A stretch of DNA of 64,000 nucleotides from Pelagibius sp. Alg239-R121 (GCF_947331435.1 NZ_CAMZOF010000002.1:656566-720565); one strand, 5' to 3'. Shown: positions 24,873-34,864, counted from the first letter of the stretch. The notes: generated from the letters alone by a model not told the origin. Translations and numbers: made by a program.

Positions 24873-26309
24873 ATGAAACAGGTTGAGCTCGACTACGGCA
24901 GGGGAAAAATGTCTGTGGAACTTCCGGACACATCCGTTGTTGTGCGCTACGGCGAAAGCTACCAGGATCCGCCCAACGCCGACGCAGTCGCAGTGACGCG
25001 TGCCGCCCTCGACAACCCGTTGGAGATGCCGCCGCTACGGGATCTGGCCGGTCCGGGTAAGACAGCGGCGATCGTCTTTCCCGACCGGGTGAAAGGTGGC
25101 GCTCATCGTCTTGCGCACCGGCGGGTTTGCATTCCGATGATCGTCGAGGATCTGCTGGCCGGCGGCTGCCTGCTGGAGGACATAAAGCTGATCTGCGCTC
25201 AAGGGCTGCACCGGCGAAACACCTACGAAGAATGGCTATGGTATCTGGGCGCGGAGATTGTCGATAATTTCTGGCCCGACCGGATCATTAATCACGACGC
25301 CGAAGGCCCCGACCTGCTGGATCTCGGCCTGGACGACATGGGCAATTCGGTGCAGACGAACCGTTTGGTTGCCGAGTCTGACATCTCCGTCCTCGTCGGC
25401 CATTGTGCAGCCAATCCCTACGGAGGCTACTCGGGCGGGTACAAGATGATGGTCACAGGCCTGGCGGGTATGCGGTCGATCGCCAGCCATCACACACCCA
25501 AAACAATGCTGCGCAAGGACTGGCTCGGCGGCGGCGCAAAATCGCACATGCGCAATCAATTCCAATCCATCGGCGAAGCCATTGAAGAGCGCACCGGCAC
25601 GCGCTTTTTCACCATCGATGCCGTCCTGGGTCAAAAGGGTGACGTACTCGACGTCAAAGCAGGCCGAACCGCCGCTGTCGAAAAAGCAACCTGGCCCTTA
25701 GCCAATCAACGTTCGAACGTGGTGCTGGACGAACTCACCGAACCGGCGGACGTGCTGCTCGTGGGAATGCCGCGCGACTTTCACTACGGACCGGGGATGG
25801 GGACCAACCCCATTCTGATGAGCCTTGGGATCGGTGTGCAATATTCGCGCTGCTACAAAGCACTTCGGCCCGGTGCCGCGATCATCGCCGTATCCTGGTG
25901 CGACGGCTGGTTCAATCCCGGCTGGTTCCCCTCTTACGAAGAAACCTATCTTGCGCTGCAGAACTACGATACTGCGGAAGCTTTTCTGGCCTCCGAAGAT
26001 GCCCTGCACATCTCCACCGACAACGAGTACTGTTTTAGTTACTCGAACCGCTACACCTATCACCCGTTCCATGCCATGTCGATGACGTCGGGTGGCAGCG
26101 TTCCCTTCAAATGGTGCTCCGAAATCTACATGGTTGGCGCGCAAAAACCCGGCTATGCCCGGGGCATGGGCTACAAAACGCTCCCAAGCGTACAGGACGC
26201 ACTGAAGGATGTGGAACGCCATGTCGGCAAAAACCCCCAGATCCTCTGCACGCCCGAATGTTACTCCGGCGGCATGGCAGTCAATCTCGCCGGTCCGGGC
26301 GCGGCTTGA
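24873..26309 (+). CDS. LarA-family nickel-pincer racemase/epimerase homologue
   Basis: A 478-residue protein of the nickel-dependent lactate racemase family (DUF2088). Residues equivalent to the L. plantarum LarA catalytic set are visible: D71-R72, H113 (AQGLHRRNTYEE), K191 (YSGGYKMMVTG) and H207 (ASHHTP). The K-to-H spacing of 16 equals that of LarA K184-H200. Such enzymes shuttle a hydride on a nickel-pincer nucleotide to invert the alpha-hydroxy carbon of hydroxy acids. It is ~50 residues longer than LarA. With larC, larE and larB next door, cofactor supply is local. The GntR-like regulon suggests an aldonate-type substrate rather than lactate (inference). Confidence 0.88.
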   Translation: MKQVELDYGRGKMSVELPDTSVVVRYGESYQDPPNADAVAVTRAALDNPLEMPPLRDLAGPGKTAAIVFPDRVKGGAHRLAHRRVCIPMIVEDLLAGGCLLEDIKLICAQGLHRRNTYEEWLWYLGAEIVDNFWPDRIINHDAEGPDLLDLGLDDMGNSVQTNRLVAESDISVLVGHCAANPYGGYSGGYKMMVTGLAGMRSIASHHTPKTMLRKDWLGGGAKSHMRNQFQSIGEAIEERTGTRFFTIDAVLGQKGDVLDVKAGRTAAVEKATWPLANQRSNVVLDELTEPADVLLVGMPRDFHYGPGMGTNPILMSLGIGVQYSRCYKALRPGAAIIAVSWCDGWFNPGWFPSYEETYLALQNYDTAEAFLASEDALHISTDNEYCFSYSNRYTYHPFHAMSMTSGGSVPFKWCSEIYMVGAQKPGYARGMGYKTLPSVQDALKDVERHVGKNPQILCTPECYSGGMAVNLAGPGAA

Positions 26310-26383
26310 GAAACTGCAGGCCTGAAGGAAGCGCCGGTATGAGTTCCTGTACCCCTATGAGCCCTTACAAATGAGCCAATACA

Positions 26384-27622
26384 ATGGATGACGATCAGGA
26401 AACGCAGCGTGCCACACACATCCACCTCGATGTTCTGGGTGGGATCGCAGGCGATATGTTCATGGCCGCCTGCCTGGATACCCGGCCGGATCTTGCCGCC
26501 GGCGTGATCGACGCCATCCGGGCCGCCGGACTCCCCGCCGACTGGGTTGTTGCGCCTGAGAGCGCCAAGGACGGCGGCTTAACAGGAACCAAAATGAAGA
26601 TCGGTCCGCGCAAGCCTGCGACGACCGGACAGGATGGCGGACATGACCACTACCACTATCCCGCCCTCCTTGAAAATCTCGACAAAGCGCCGCTGGCCGA
26701 AGCCGTGCGCATCAGGGCGCAGAAAATCCTGCATCTGATTGCCGAGGCCGAAGCGCAAGTACACGGAATCGGCATCGGACAGGTGGCGCTGCACGAGGTT
26801 GGCGCCCTTGATTCGATCGCCGATGTCGTGGGCGCAGCATTTCTGATCGAGGAGATGTCACCCTGTAGCTGGTCCATCAGTCCGCTGCCGGTCGGCGGCG
26901 GATTTATTCAATCCGCCCACGGGCGGCTGCCAGTTCCAGCACCCGCCACGCAAACTCTGCTTCAGGGTTTCCCCTTCATTGACGATGGCGTTATGGGAGA
27001 GCGAATCACACCGACTGGCGCTGCAATCCTGCGTCATCTGGAACCGTCACTTAGGATGCCCGACGGCATTTGGAACGCAGTTGCAACCGGCGCGGGGTTC
27101 GGAACCCGGTCGCTGCCGGGCCTCGCAAATATGTTGCGTCTCCGCTGCTACAAATCACACAGACCCGCTGAGAGGAACGAGCAGATTGCGGTCATAGAAT
27201 TCATGGTAGATGACCAAACTCCCGAGGATCTGGCTGCCGGGGTCGAGGCATTGCGAGAATGCCCGGGTGTCCTCGATGTTCTGCAGATTCCCGCGACAGG
27301 AAAGAAGAGCCGGCTGGGACATTTGATACAGGTGCTGACAAGGCCTGATTCGCTGGAACAAACGACCGAATCCTGTTTCAGGGAAACCACGACAATTGGG
27401 CTGCGGCAACGGCTTGAAAACAGAATTGTCCTTTCCAGACAGCAAAGAATCGCGCCCGACGGGCTCGCGGTCAAAACGGTCAAACGACCGGACGGCAGCC
27501 GTACAGCGAAAACCGAATTGGATGACATTCGTACACGCGCCACAGGACACAACGATCGTGAACAGCTCCGGCGTCAGTCAGAGTCAGCTGTCTTAGAGGA
27601 GGATGACAATGGACGGAGCTAA
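26384..27622 (+). CDS. larC: nickel-pincer cofactor nickel insertase LarC
   Basis: A 412-residue protein with the LarC/DUF111 signature: HLDVLGGIAGDMFMAACLD (~14-32), a His-rich segment HDHYHYP (~87-93), ALHEVGALDSIADVVGAAF (~134-152) and PTGAAILRHL (~209-218). LarC inserts nickel into the pincer nucleotide using CTP. It is one uninterrupted frame, unlike L. plantarum larC, which needs a programmed frameshift. Its 3' end overlaps the ribosome-binding region and start of larE. Confidence 0.92.
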   Translation: MDDDQETQRATHIHLDVLGGIAGDMFMAACLDTRPDLAAGVIDAIRAAGLPADWVVAPESAKDGGLTGTKMKIGPRKPATTGQDGGHDHYHYPALLENLDKAPLAEAVRIRAQKILHLIAEAEAQVHGIGIGQVALHEVGALDSIADVVGAAFLIEEMSPCSWSISPLPVGGGFIQSAHGRLPVPAPATQTLLQGFPFIDDGVMGERITPTGAAILRHLEPSLRMPDGIWNAVATGAGFGTRSLPGLANMLRLRCYKSHRPAERNEQIAVIEFMVDDQTPEDLAAGVEALRECPGVLDVLQIPATGKKSRLGHLIQVLTRPDSLEQTTESCFRETTTIGLRQRLENRIVLSRQQRIAPDGLAVKTVKRPDGSRTAKTELDDIRTRATGHNDREQLRRQSESAVLEEDDNGRS

Positions 27623-28409
27623 GGCAAGAGCGGATCTGACACGTATTCTCGACGCGATGGGTCCGGTGGCCGTTGCTGTCAGTGGCGGGGTCGACAGCAT
27701 GACGCTTGCCGCCGTTGCCGGTGATGTTTTCGGTCATAAAATGTTGGCGGTTCATGCCGTATCGCCAGCCGTTCCGCCCCGTGCCACCGCACGCGTAAGG
27801 CGGCTTGCCGAGAGCCTGGACTGGCCGCTTCAGATTTTGAATGCCGGGGAATTCGGCGATGAACGTTACCTGGCAAATCCGGTTAACCGCTGCTACTTCT
27901 GCAAATTTAACCTCTACGGCGAGATCGCGCGCGTCACCGATTTGCCGATCGCATCCGGAACCAATACCGACGACCTCTCTGATTTTCGGCCGGGCCTCAA
28001 GGCAGCGGCAGAATACAGAGTCTGCCACCCCTACGTGGAGGCAGGAATCGACAAAGAGGGCATCAGGCGCATCGCGCGACAGTTCGGGCTTGGGGACATT
28101 GCAGAGCTTCCGGCAGCCCCCTGTCTTTCGAGCCGCTTGCAGACCGGGGTAATCGTTACGCCCGAGCGTTTGCGCTTCATCGACGAAGTTGAGGAGACGG
28201 CGAAGGACATCCTTTCACCAGATACCGTCCGCTGCAGGATTCTTTCCGACCGGGTCGAGATCCAGCTCGATGCACGGAGCCTGGAAACGCTGGAGGAATC
28301 CCAAACACTGCGCGCGCGCATCCTGGACTTTACACTCGGCAAGCAACCCCTTCCGGTGACTTTCGCCCCCTATCGCCAGGGAAGTTCTGTGGTGCACGGA
28401 AATGGCTGA
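27609..28409 (+). CDS. larE: sulfur transferase LarE for nickel-pincer cofactor synthesis
   Basis: A 266-residue PP-loop protein with SGGVDS at 25-30. It has RCYFCK (C95, C98) and APCLSSR (C172). The last cysteine matches the sacrificial sulfur donor of L. plantarum LarE; the extra CxxC pair matches LarE forms reported to carry an iron-sulfur cluster. It sulfurates the carboxylated nicotinate nucleotide made by LarB. I prefer the ATG at 27609 because GAGGAGG lies 6 bases upstream, versus none for the ATG at 27603. It overlaps larC by 14 bp and larB by 8 bp. Confidence 0.92.
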   Translation: MDGAKARADLTRILDAMGPVAVAVSGGVDSMTLAAVAGDVFGHKMLAVHAVSPAVPPRATARVRRLAESLDWPLQILNAGEFGDERYLANPVNRCYFCKFNLYGEIARVTDLPIASGTNTDDLSDFRPGLKAAAEYRVCHPYVEAGIDKEGIRRIARQFGLGDIAELPAAPCLSSRLQTGVIVTPERLRFIDEVEETAKDILSPDTVRCRILSDRVEIQLDARSLETLEESQTLRARILDFTLGKQPLPVTFAPYRQGSSVVHGNG

Positions 28410-29058
28410 GCAAGACGTCATCATGGACCTCGAGCGGGAAAGCCGTACCGCACTGCCTGAAGCAATCCTGTGCGAAGGCAAGAGCGACGTGCAGGTCGAA
28501 ACTGCGGTAAAACAGATGCTCGATGCCGGAAAAAACGTTCTGCTGACCCGGTTGGACGCTGATCGCACGAAGGCCCTTTCGCTTAGCCCGTTCGATTATG
28601 ACGCCGAATCACGGACCGGGATCGCCGGGCCCTGGACGGCACCGGCAAGCAAGCCACGTGTCGCAGTTGTCGCTGCCGGAACCTCCGATCTGGGGGTGGC
28701 CCGCGAAGCCGCCCGCACCCTGGCCTATCTCGGGGTGGCCAGCCGGGAGTATGCAGATGTCGGGGTGGCGGGGCTCTGGCGTCTTCTGAAAATCCAGGAG
28801 GAACTTACGACCTATCCCGCGATTATCGCCGTCGCTGGAATGGAAGGCGGCCTGTTTTCAGTGCTCGGCGGCCTGGTTCCGGGTTTGGTGGTCGCCGTGC
28901 CGACCTCGCGCGGCTACGGCATCTGCCGAAACGGCGAGACGGCATTGCATTCAGCGCTGGCATCCTGCGCACAGGGGATCGTTGCCGTGAATATAGATAA
29001 TGGCTACGGTGCCGCCTGTGCCGTCGCAAGGAGCTTTTCCAAGGGCAATCGCTCTTAA
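28402..29058 (+). CDS. larB: nickel-pincer cofactor biosynthesis protein LarB
   Basis: A 218-residue protein of the AIR-carboxylase-like LarB family: VAVVAAGTSDLGVAREAART (~92-111), ASREYADVGVAGLWRLL, AVAGMEGGLFSVLGGLVPG and the C-terminal VNIDNGYGAACAVAR. LarB carboxylates nicotinate adenine dinucleotide and cleaves its phosphoanhydride, the first step of the pincer cofactor. Together with LarC and LarE the full dedicated pathway is present. Confidence 0.92.
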   Translation: MAEQDVIMDLERESRTALPEAILCEGKSDVQVETAVKQMLDAGKNVLLTRLDADRTKALSLSPFDYDAESRTGIAGPWTAPASKPRVAVVAAGTSDLGVAREAARTLAYLGVASREYADVGVAGLWRLLKIQEELTTYPAIIAVAGMEGGLFSVLGGLVPGLVVAVPTSRGYGICRNGETALHSALASCAQGIVAVNIDNGYGAACAVARSFSKGNRS

Positions 29059-29155
29059 AAAAGTGCCCAAGACGTTCCCTACAGAGATTCCAGGGCGGTA
29101 CAGGGAAAGCTGATACTTATCGATTGAAAATCATGCCAAGCGAATTTCTGACGCC

Positions 29156-30214
29156 ATGACATCCCCGGAAAAGAAACCCACACAACGGCGCAAACGGCCG
29201 GGCGGACGGTTGCAGATTCGCGATGTCGCGCGGCTGGCCGGTGTTTCCGCCATTACCGTTTCCCGTTATATCAACAATCCGGGGAAGGTCGCTAAGGATA
29301 CGGGTGAAAAGATCGCCTCAGCGATCAAAGAGTCCGGCTACATTCCCAATATGGTCGCCAAGGGTCTTTCGTCAAATCGCACCAACGTGGTCGCGGCCAT
29401 CATCCCGACCATCACCAACTCGATTTTCGCCGACCTTGTTTCGGGCCTATCCGACGGGCTGGAAGACAACGGACATCGTCTGCTTATTGCCGAAAGCGGC
29501 TATTCGCTCGAGCGCGAAATGGAGTTGATTCAAACCATGATCGCGCAGCGGCCGGCGGGGCTTGTCGTAACCGGACAGGTTCATACAGAACACGGAGCGG
29601 AGCTTTTGCGCAGCATCGATATTCCGGTGCTGGAAACTTTTGAGACCGGGGCCGAGCCAATCGACATGTGCGCGGGCTTTTCGAACTTCGATGCGTCCTT
29701 CCAAATGGTTAAGGGACTGATCGAAGCTGGATACCGAAAGATCGGTTTTGTGTCTGCGCCTATTGCCTCCAACGATCGCGCGACGCGACGTCGTGAAGGT
29801 TATTTTGCTGCCATGAAAGAGGCTGGTCTCAATGTGGTTCCCGGTTGGGTCCGTGACGCCAAATTCGCTTTTCGGGAGGGCGCGAGAGCCCTTGGCGAAC
29901 TGGTCGAGCAACACCCCGAACTCGAGGCGATCTTCTTTGCCAGCGATGTGCTTTCGATCGGCGGAGTCATGGAATGCCAGCGCCGGAAGATCCGGTTTCC
30001 CGAAGATGTCGGCATCTGCGGATTTGACGATTTCGAGCTGACCGCCATGACCAACCCGCCGCTGACAACGGTCCGGATTCCACGCTACGAAATCGGCCAT
30101 AAAGCTGCAGCCATGCTTATGGCACGGCTCAACGGCGATGAGACTGTTGAGCGTTCGGTCGATCTGGGCTTTGAAATTGTGTGGCGCGGAAGCACCCGCC
30201 TGCCCCCTCAATAA
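29156..30214 (+). CDS. LacI-family regulator, GntR (gluconate repressor)-like
   Basis: A 352-residue repressor with N-terminal helix-turn-helix QIRDVARLAGVSAITVSRYI (~21-40), hinge helix PNMVAKGLSSNRT (~63-75) and a periplasmic-binding-like effector domain. Segments such as AAIIPTITNSIFADLVSG and CAGFSNFDAS follow the E. coli GntR pattern closely. The three palindromes in this locus match the kind of site GntR binds. It is the last gene of the lar operon it probably represses, so the circuit would be autoregulated. Confidence 0.9.
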   Translation: MTSPEKKPTQRRKRPGGRLQIRDVARLAGVSAITVSRYINNPGKVAKDTGEKIASAIKESGYIPNMVAKGLSSNRTNVVAAIIPTITNSIFADLVSGLSDGLEDNGHRLLIAESGYSLEREMELIQTMIAQRPAGLVVTGQVHTEHGAELLRSIDIPVLETFETGAEPIDMCAGFSNFDASFQMVKGLIEAGYRKIGFVSAPIASNDRATRRREGYFAAMKEAGLNVVPGWVRDAKFAFREGARALGELVEQHPELEAIFFASDVLSIGGVMECQRRKIRFPEDVGICGFDDFELTAMTNPPLTTVRIPRYEIGHKAAAMLMARLNGDETVERSVDLGFEIVWRGSTRLPPQ

Positions 30215-30346
30215 CCCCAAGCCTGACCGCAGGAAAGCATCGAACCGAGAGCCGTACATTCGCGCCTTCTACGGGTGTAATGGCGAGCGGAATTGGGTGC
30301 CATCACCTCACGGCCATTTCCCTGACGATCTTTGTCAAAATGTGCA

Positions 30347-30375
30347 TTGACTCATTAAATGATACCGGTAACATT
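30347..30375 (+). promoter_or_regulatory. operator-overlapped promoter of the SDR gene (operator copy 3)
   Basis: TTGACT (30347-30352), then palindrome ATGATACCGGTAACAT (30359-30374), then AACATT as -10 after a 17-base spacer. The operator offset from the -35 (12 bases) is identical to that at 23760. It lies ~80 bp before the SDR start. Confidence 0.72.
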
Positions 30376-30456
30376 AGCGCCTTACATTCACTATCTACGT
30401 TCCGATATAACCGATGCCTTCAGGCAGTGAAGGCTAAAATCCTGGAGGTTCCGGTC

Positions 30457-31227
30457 ATGGACAACCCTATGCCCACGGTCTTGGTCACTGGTGGCGCAAG
30501 CGGCATCGGCGCCGCAATCTGCCGCCTGATCGTCGAGCGGGGTGGCAGCGCCGGAATCATCGACCTGGACGAGGACAAGGGAACCGCCCTGGCCAATGAA
30601 CTGGGTGAGAATGCCGGGTTTGCGCGCGCCGACATCTGTGACGAAACTCAGCTGACAGATGCCTACGAAAAACTAGAAGGAAGCTTGCCGCCAATCGGCG
30701 GACTGGTCACCTGCGCCGGCGTTTCACCGACACGCCTGCCGATCGAGGACTATCCGCTGGAAGAGTTCAGGCGTTTGCTCGATAACCACGCCTCAGGCAC
30801 CTTCCTGACCTGCAAAGTTGTCGGGTCAAAGCTGACGGCCCGAGGTGGCGGTGCGATCGTCACGATCAGTTCCGCCCTCTCTGTCAGACCCGGCCCGATG
30901 CTCGGCTATGGCGCCGGCAAGGCTGCGGTTCTCAATCTCACCCAATCCCTCGCCGTTCATTGGGGTAAGCAGAGCCTGCGTGTGAACACCATTGTACCGG
31001 GCTGGGTCGACACCCCCTTTATCCGCCGTCAGGAAGAAGCGGGCCGCGATCTCTCGCCAATCAGGGGCGTGACGCCGATGGGACGATTGGTCAAACCCGA
31101 AGAAGTCGCCGAAGTCGCGTGGTTTCTGCTCTCCCCCGCCGCGAGCGCCATGACCGGCGCGGCCGTCGTCGTGGACTGCGGCGTTACGCTCGGCGGGGGA
31201 TGGCTGCCTTACGGCGAACTGCCTTAA
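30457..31227 (+). CDS. short-chain dehydrogenase/reductase (SDR)
   Basis: A 256-residue classical SDR: TVLVTGGASGIGAAIC cofactor motif (~7-22), TISSALSVRPGPMLGYGAGKAAV with catalytic Ser and YxxxK (~138-160) and a C-terminal DTPFIRRQEEAGRD. I chose the ATG at 30457, eight bases after GGAGG, so the operator-promoter lies upstream. It is transcribed separately but with the same operator as the lar operon, so it probably performs a redox step on the same hydroxy/sugar-acid substrate. Confidence 0.87.
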   Translation: MDNPMPTVLVTGGASGIGAAICRLIVERGGSAGIIDLDEDKGTALANELGENAGFARADICDETQLTDAYEKLEGSLPPIGGLVTCAGVSPTRLPIEDYPLEEFRRLLDNHASGTFLTCKVVGSKLTARGGGAIVTISSALSVRPGPMLGYGAGKAAVLNLTQSLAVHWGKQSLRVNTIVPGWVDTPFIRRQEEAGRDLSPIRGVTPMGRLVKPEEVAEVAWFLLSPAASAMTGAAVVVDCGVTLGGGWLPYGELP

Positions 31228-31230
31228 ATA

Positions 31231-32682
31231 CTAACCCCAAGGCAGGGAGAAAGTCTTGACGTTGGTGAAGGATTTCATCGCTTCAATGACGCCCTCTTTG
31301 TAGCCGTTGCCGCTGTCCTTGATGCCGCCGAAGGGTGACATCTCGATCCGATAACCCGGCACTTCCCAGATGTTCACCGTGCCGACGTTCAGTCCTGCGA
31401 TATAGGCCTGCATTCGGTGGAAATCGTTGGTACAGACGCCAGCTGACAAGCCAAAAGCGGTAGCGTTGGAAATTACCCTGACTTGAATGTCGTCGTCGGG
31501 CACGCGGATGACCGGGATAATCGGACCGAAGGTTTCCTCCATTACCAGATCGCTCTCGTGGGGCACGTGATCGATCACGATGGGTGGCAGCAGTGCTCCC
31601 TCCCGCTTCGGGTGATAGAGGATCTTTGCACCCTGCTCGGCGGCAGCCAGTACACGGTTTTCAAAGCTCTCGGCGGCCTTTGCATGCACCACGCAGCCCA
31701 GATCGGTTTCAGGATCCATCGGGTTGCCAAACTTGATCTTTTTCGCTCGCTCCAGCACCAGCGGAACGAAACGCTCGGCAACGGACTCCTGACAGAGAAT
31801 GCGCTTCACGGCGGTGCAGCGCTGGCCGGAATTTTTGGTTGCGCCGGCCACGGCCAGATCGGCGGCCTTGGCAAGGTCCGCATCGGAGAGGTCGTTGCAG
31901 ATGATCAGCGGGTCATTGCCGCCGAGCTCGAGCACCTGACGTTTATAAATTGCCTTCGCCGCAATCATCTTGCCCACCGGCACGCCGCCGGTGAAGGTCA
32001 CGAGCTCGATGTTGGGGTTGGTGATCATTTCGTCACCGATATCCTGTGGCCAACCGGTAACGACCGACAGCATTTCGGGTGGTAATCCTGCTTCGTAGAG
32101 TGCATCGGCAAGCCAGATTGCCGTGAGCGGCGTCAACTCAGTTGGCTTGACCACCATGCAATTGTTGGTAGCGATCGCGGGTGCGATCTTGTGACTGACC
32201 ATGTTCAGCGGATGATTGAAGGGCGTGATCGCCGAAATCGCCTTCAGCGGTTCGCGTGTGGTGAAGATCTTGCGCGCTTTGCCATGTGGGGTGAGATCGC
32301 AGGAAAAGATCTCGCCGTCATCGTGAATGCACATCTGCCCGGACAGCGTATAAACATCGAAAGCCCGGCCGCATTCGTAGAGGGAGTCGCTGATCGAAAT
32401 CCCCAACTCGGCCGTGATGATCGGGGCGAGTTCCGATTTACGTTCATCGATGATCCGGGCGACATTGAGAAGGATCTTCTGCCGCTCGTAACGGGTGAGT
32501 GTCGGCGTATAGTTTGCGGCAATCTCAAAGGCCTCGCGCGCATGCTCGGCGGTTCCAGCGGGAACCGAGCCGATGACCTCGTCCGTGTAGGGGTAGTGCA
32601 CCGGCACGCGCGCCTCGCTGTCGACTTTACGGCCTGCAATGCGCATCGCTTCGTGACGGGGTTCAATGGGGGGATTACTCAT
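31231..32682 (-). CDS. phnY: phosphonoacetaldehyde dehydrogenase
   Basis: A 483-residue aldehyde dehydrogenase with [15 protein letters not shown] (~155-169), catalytic LELGGND (E252) and [11 protein letters not shown] (C289). The fit to PhnY comes from its position directly after phosphonoacetate hydrolase. PhnY oxidises phosphonoacetaldehyde to phosphonoacetate with NAD+. I start at the ATG 32682, preceded by GAGGA. It ends 3 bp from the convergent SDR gene, with no visible terminator in that gap. Confidence 0.88.
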   Translation of the reverse strand: MSNPPIEPRHEAMRIAGRKVDSEARVPVHYPYTDEVIGSVPAGTAEHAREAFEIAANYTPTLTRYERQKILLNVARIIDERKSELAPIITAELGISISDSLYECGRAFDVYTLSGQMCIHDDGEIFSCDLTPHGKARKIFTTREPLKAISAITPFNHPLNMVSHKIAPAIATNNCMVVKPTELTPLTAIWLADALYEAGLPPEMLSVVTGWPQDIGDEMITNPNIELVTFTGGVPVGKMIAAKAIYKRQVLELGGNDPLIICNDLSDADLAKAADLAVAGATKNSGQRCTAVKRILCQESVAERFVPLVLERAKKIKFGNPMDPETDLGCVVHAKAAESFENRVLAAAEQGAKILYHPKREGALLPPIVIDHVPHESDLVMEETFGPIIPVIRVPDDDIQVRVISNATAFGLSAGVCTNDFHRMQAYIAGLNVGTVNIWEVPGYRIEMSPFGGIKDSGNGYKEGVIEAMKSFTNVKTFSLPWG

Positions 32683-32693
32683 GCCGATGATCC

Positions 32694-33938
32694 TCAAAGC
32701 GCTGCTGCGGTTGTTGCATAAAAGAAAGCGTCGAAGTTGCGCAAGATGGGCGCAGAGGGCATGTCAATCTTGCGATTGACGATGAAAGGCACCTCTTGTT
32801 CGCTGAGCCCACCATGGCTGCGAAGCGGCTGTTTTAGTGCTGCCAGATCGTGCCGGTGCGCAGAGGTGCCGATAACCACGTTTTCACCTGAGATCACGAC
32901 GATGTCGCCGATCCGATCGCCGGGCAATTCGAAGCGCATAACCGCCTCGGCCTTATCCATGACCAATGTGATTCCGGCCGTGGCTTTCAGGCGGGCAATG
33001 ATATCCGCCTGATCCACACCCTGGGGCAGATAGGCGGTCGCGAAGGAACCAAGCGCGCCGTGATGCACTACATAGGGGTCGGTGATCGGAAGGATCACCC
33101 GTGCCGCGCCCTCGCCTAGCCATTGGTCCATTAGGTCCTGCGCGTAGACAACAGCCGGGGAACCATCGGCAAGATGCTTGGGCTTCATGCCGTGATCGGC
33201 AGTCACGACGATCGTGGCGCCCATTGCGTCCAGTTGGGTCAGGTAGCGGTCGAACATTTCGTAGAAGGTCTTCGCCTCTGCGTCCTCGGGGGCGAACTTA
33301 TGTTGCACATAGTCGGTGGTCGTCAGGTACAGCAGGTCCGGCTTCCATTCGGCAAGCAGCTTGACCCCGGCCGCAAAAACAAACTCCGACAATTCTGCAG
33401 AATAGACTTCAGGCTGGGCCATCCCAAGCCATTGACTCGCCTTTTCCTGCCCATGTTCAGCTGCGGTCGAGCTATCGGATTTCTCAGCTGAAAAACACTT
33501 CGCACGATCCTCGTCGAACTTAAGACCCGCCCCTAGCAACGCGCGCAGCTTATCCTTCGCCGTAACAATGGCGATCCGAGCTCCCGCGTCGTAGAACTCT
33601 TTGAACAGAGTCGGCGCACGCAGGAACCGCACATCGTTCATCATCACCTCCTCACCGGTTTCCGGTTCGTAAAGGTAATTGCCGCAGATACCGTGCACCG
33701 ATGGCGGACGGCCCGTCGCGATCGACAGATTGTTTGGATTGGTGAAGGCCGGAATCACCGAGTGCGCCAAACGGTCGGTGCCAGTCTCGCGCATCCGTTT
33801 GAGCGTCGGCATCAACCCATCAGCGATCGCCGCATCCAAATAGGCGGGTTCACAGCCATCGAGACAAATCGCAACCGCGGGCACCTTCGGGGCCGGGTAG
33901 ACGCGTTCGTTCACCTCTATGGAGTCACGGATAATCAT
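32694..33938 (-). CDS. phnA: phosphonoacetate hydrolase
   Basis: A 414-residue alkaline-phosphatase superfamily enzyme. The metal ligand and nucleophile regions of S. meliloti PhnA are visible: [13 protein letters not shown] (D27), [11 protein letters not shown] (T66, expected nucleophile), [12 protein letters not shown] and TADHGMKPK. It cleaves phosphonoacetate to acetate and phosphate. It is followed after 11 bp by phnY. It is unrelated to the E. coli protein also called PhnA. Confidence 0.92.
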   Translation of the reverse strand: MIIRDSIEVNERVYPAPKVPAVAICLDGCEPAYLDAAIADGLMPTLKRMRETGTDRLAHSVIPAFTNPNNLSIATGRPPSVHGICGNYLYEPETGEEVMMNDVRFLRAPTLFKEFYDAGARIAIVTAKDKLRALLGAGLKFDEDRAKCFSAEKSDSSTAAEHGQEKASQWLGMAQPEVYSAELSEFVFAAGVKLLAEWKPDLLYLTTTDYVQHKFAPEDAEAKTFYEMFDRYLTQLDAMGATIVVTADHGMKPKHLADGSPAVVYAQDLMDQWLGEGAARVILPITDPYVVHHGALGSFATAYLPQGVDQADIIARLKATAGITLVMDKAEAVMRFELPGDRIGDIVVISGENVVIGTSAHRHDLAALKQPLRSHGGLSEQEVPFIVNRKIDMPSAPILRNFDAFFYATTAAAL

Positions 33939-34014
33939 CGATCAATTCCCTTCCTGAGGTCCTGATTCACTCAAGGACAAATGTTCTTTTGATGCTGGCG
34001 GGCGGCGCCCGCTG

Positions 34015-34860
34015 TCACTTCGCCCGGTTGACGACTTTGCGAAGCCAACCGGAGATGAATTCCGCGATCAGCACCATGGCGATGATCGACAGGATGATGG
34101 CGCCGACACGGAGGTTTTCGAGCTGCTGGACATTGCGCTTGAGGTACCATCCCATGCCGCCGCCGCCGAAAAACCCGACGACGGTCGCTGCTCGAAAGGC
34201 CACATCCCAGGTGTAGATGGCGATTCCCGTGAAGGCGACCCGCACCTGTGGAACCACGGCAAACACGAAGACCTGAAATGGATTGGCACCGGCTGCCCGC
34301 ATTGCATCGACCGGCCCCATGTCCACGGCCTCGATCTCATCCGAAAACAGCTTGCCCGCAAAACCGACACAGAACATCGTTAGGGCACTGACCCCCGCCA
34401 GCATGCCGAAACCCAGAATCGACACGAAGAGAATAGTCCAGATGGTTTCGTGAATGGCTCGGCAGGAAATCACGCCAAAGCGGCCGAGCGGAAACAGCAG
34501 CCGCTGATTTGGCGAAACATTGAAGGCCGAGAACCAGGCCAGCGGGATCGAAAGAAACACTCCCGCAATCGCGCCCAGAAACGACATCTGCAGGGTATCG
34601 ACAACCGTGGCCAGATAGCCGGGGTCGGTCACGTAGGCCAGATCCGGTGGATAGTAGCGTTCCGCCACCACGCCCACCAAGCCGCCAAGGGCCCCAAAAA
34701 GCAACGGTATGTCTACATTCAGGAAGTGCAGTGAATAGACAAGAAACACCAGCACGCCGAGCAAACTGCCGAAGCGGTACAACGACCCCGGGAAGCGGTA
34801 ACGTGACCAGGTCTCTGCGACCGGGGTGCTGGGAGTTTTGGTCAGCTCCGTCATGGCCAT
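34015..34860 (-). CDS. phnE: phosphonate ABC transporter permease (second PhnE)
   Basis: A 281-residue inner-membrane permease with about six hydrophobic segments. The ABC coupling segment is MRAAGANPFQVFVFAVVPQVR (given in part; ~190-208), and AFRAATVVGFFGGGGMG follows. The neighbour gene 4 bp upstream encodes a homologous permease, so the two probably form a heterodimer. It precedes phnA by ~75 bp. Confidence 0.9.
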   Translation of the reverse strand: MAMTELTKTPSTPVAETWSRYRFPGSLYRFGSLLGVLVFLVYSLHFLNVDIPLLFGALGGLVGVVAERYYPPDLAYVTDPGYLATVVDTLQMSFLGAIAGVFLSIPLAWFSAFNVSPNQRLLFPLGRFGVISCRAIHETIWTILFVSILGFGMLAGVSALTMFCVGFAGKLFSDEIEAVDMGPVDAMRAAGANPFQVFVFAVVPQVRVAFTGIAIYTWDVAFRAATVVGFFGGGGMGWYLKRNVQQLENLRVGAIILSIIAMVLIAEFISGWLRKVVNRAK

Positions 34861-34864
34861 CCCC

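Noticed and set aside
29447..30259. 270-codon minus-strand frame opposite the LacI gene
   Set aside because: Shadow of a clear LacI-family repressor.
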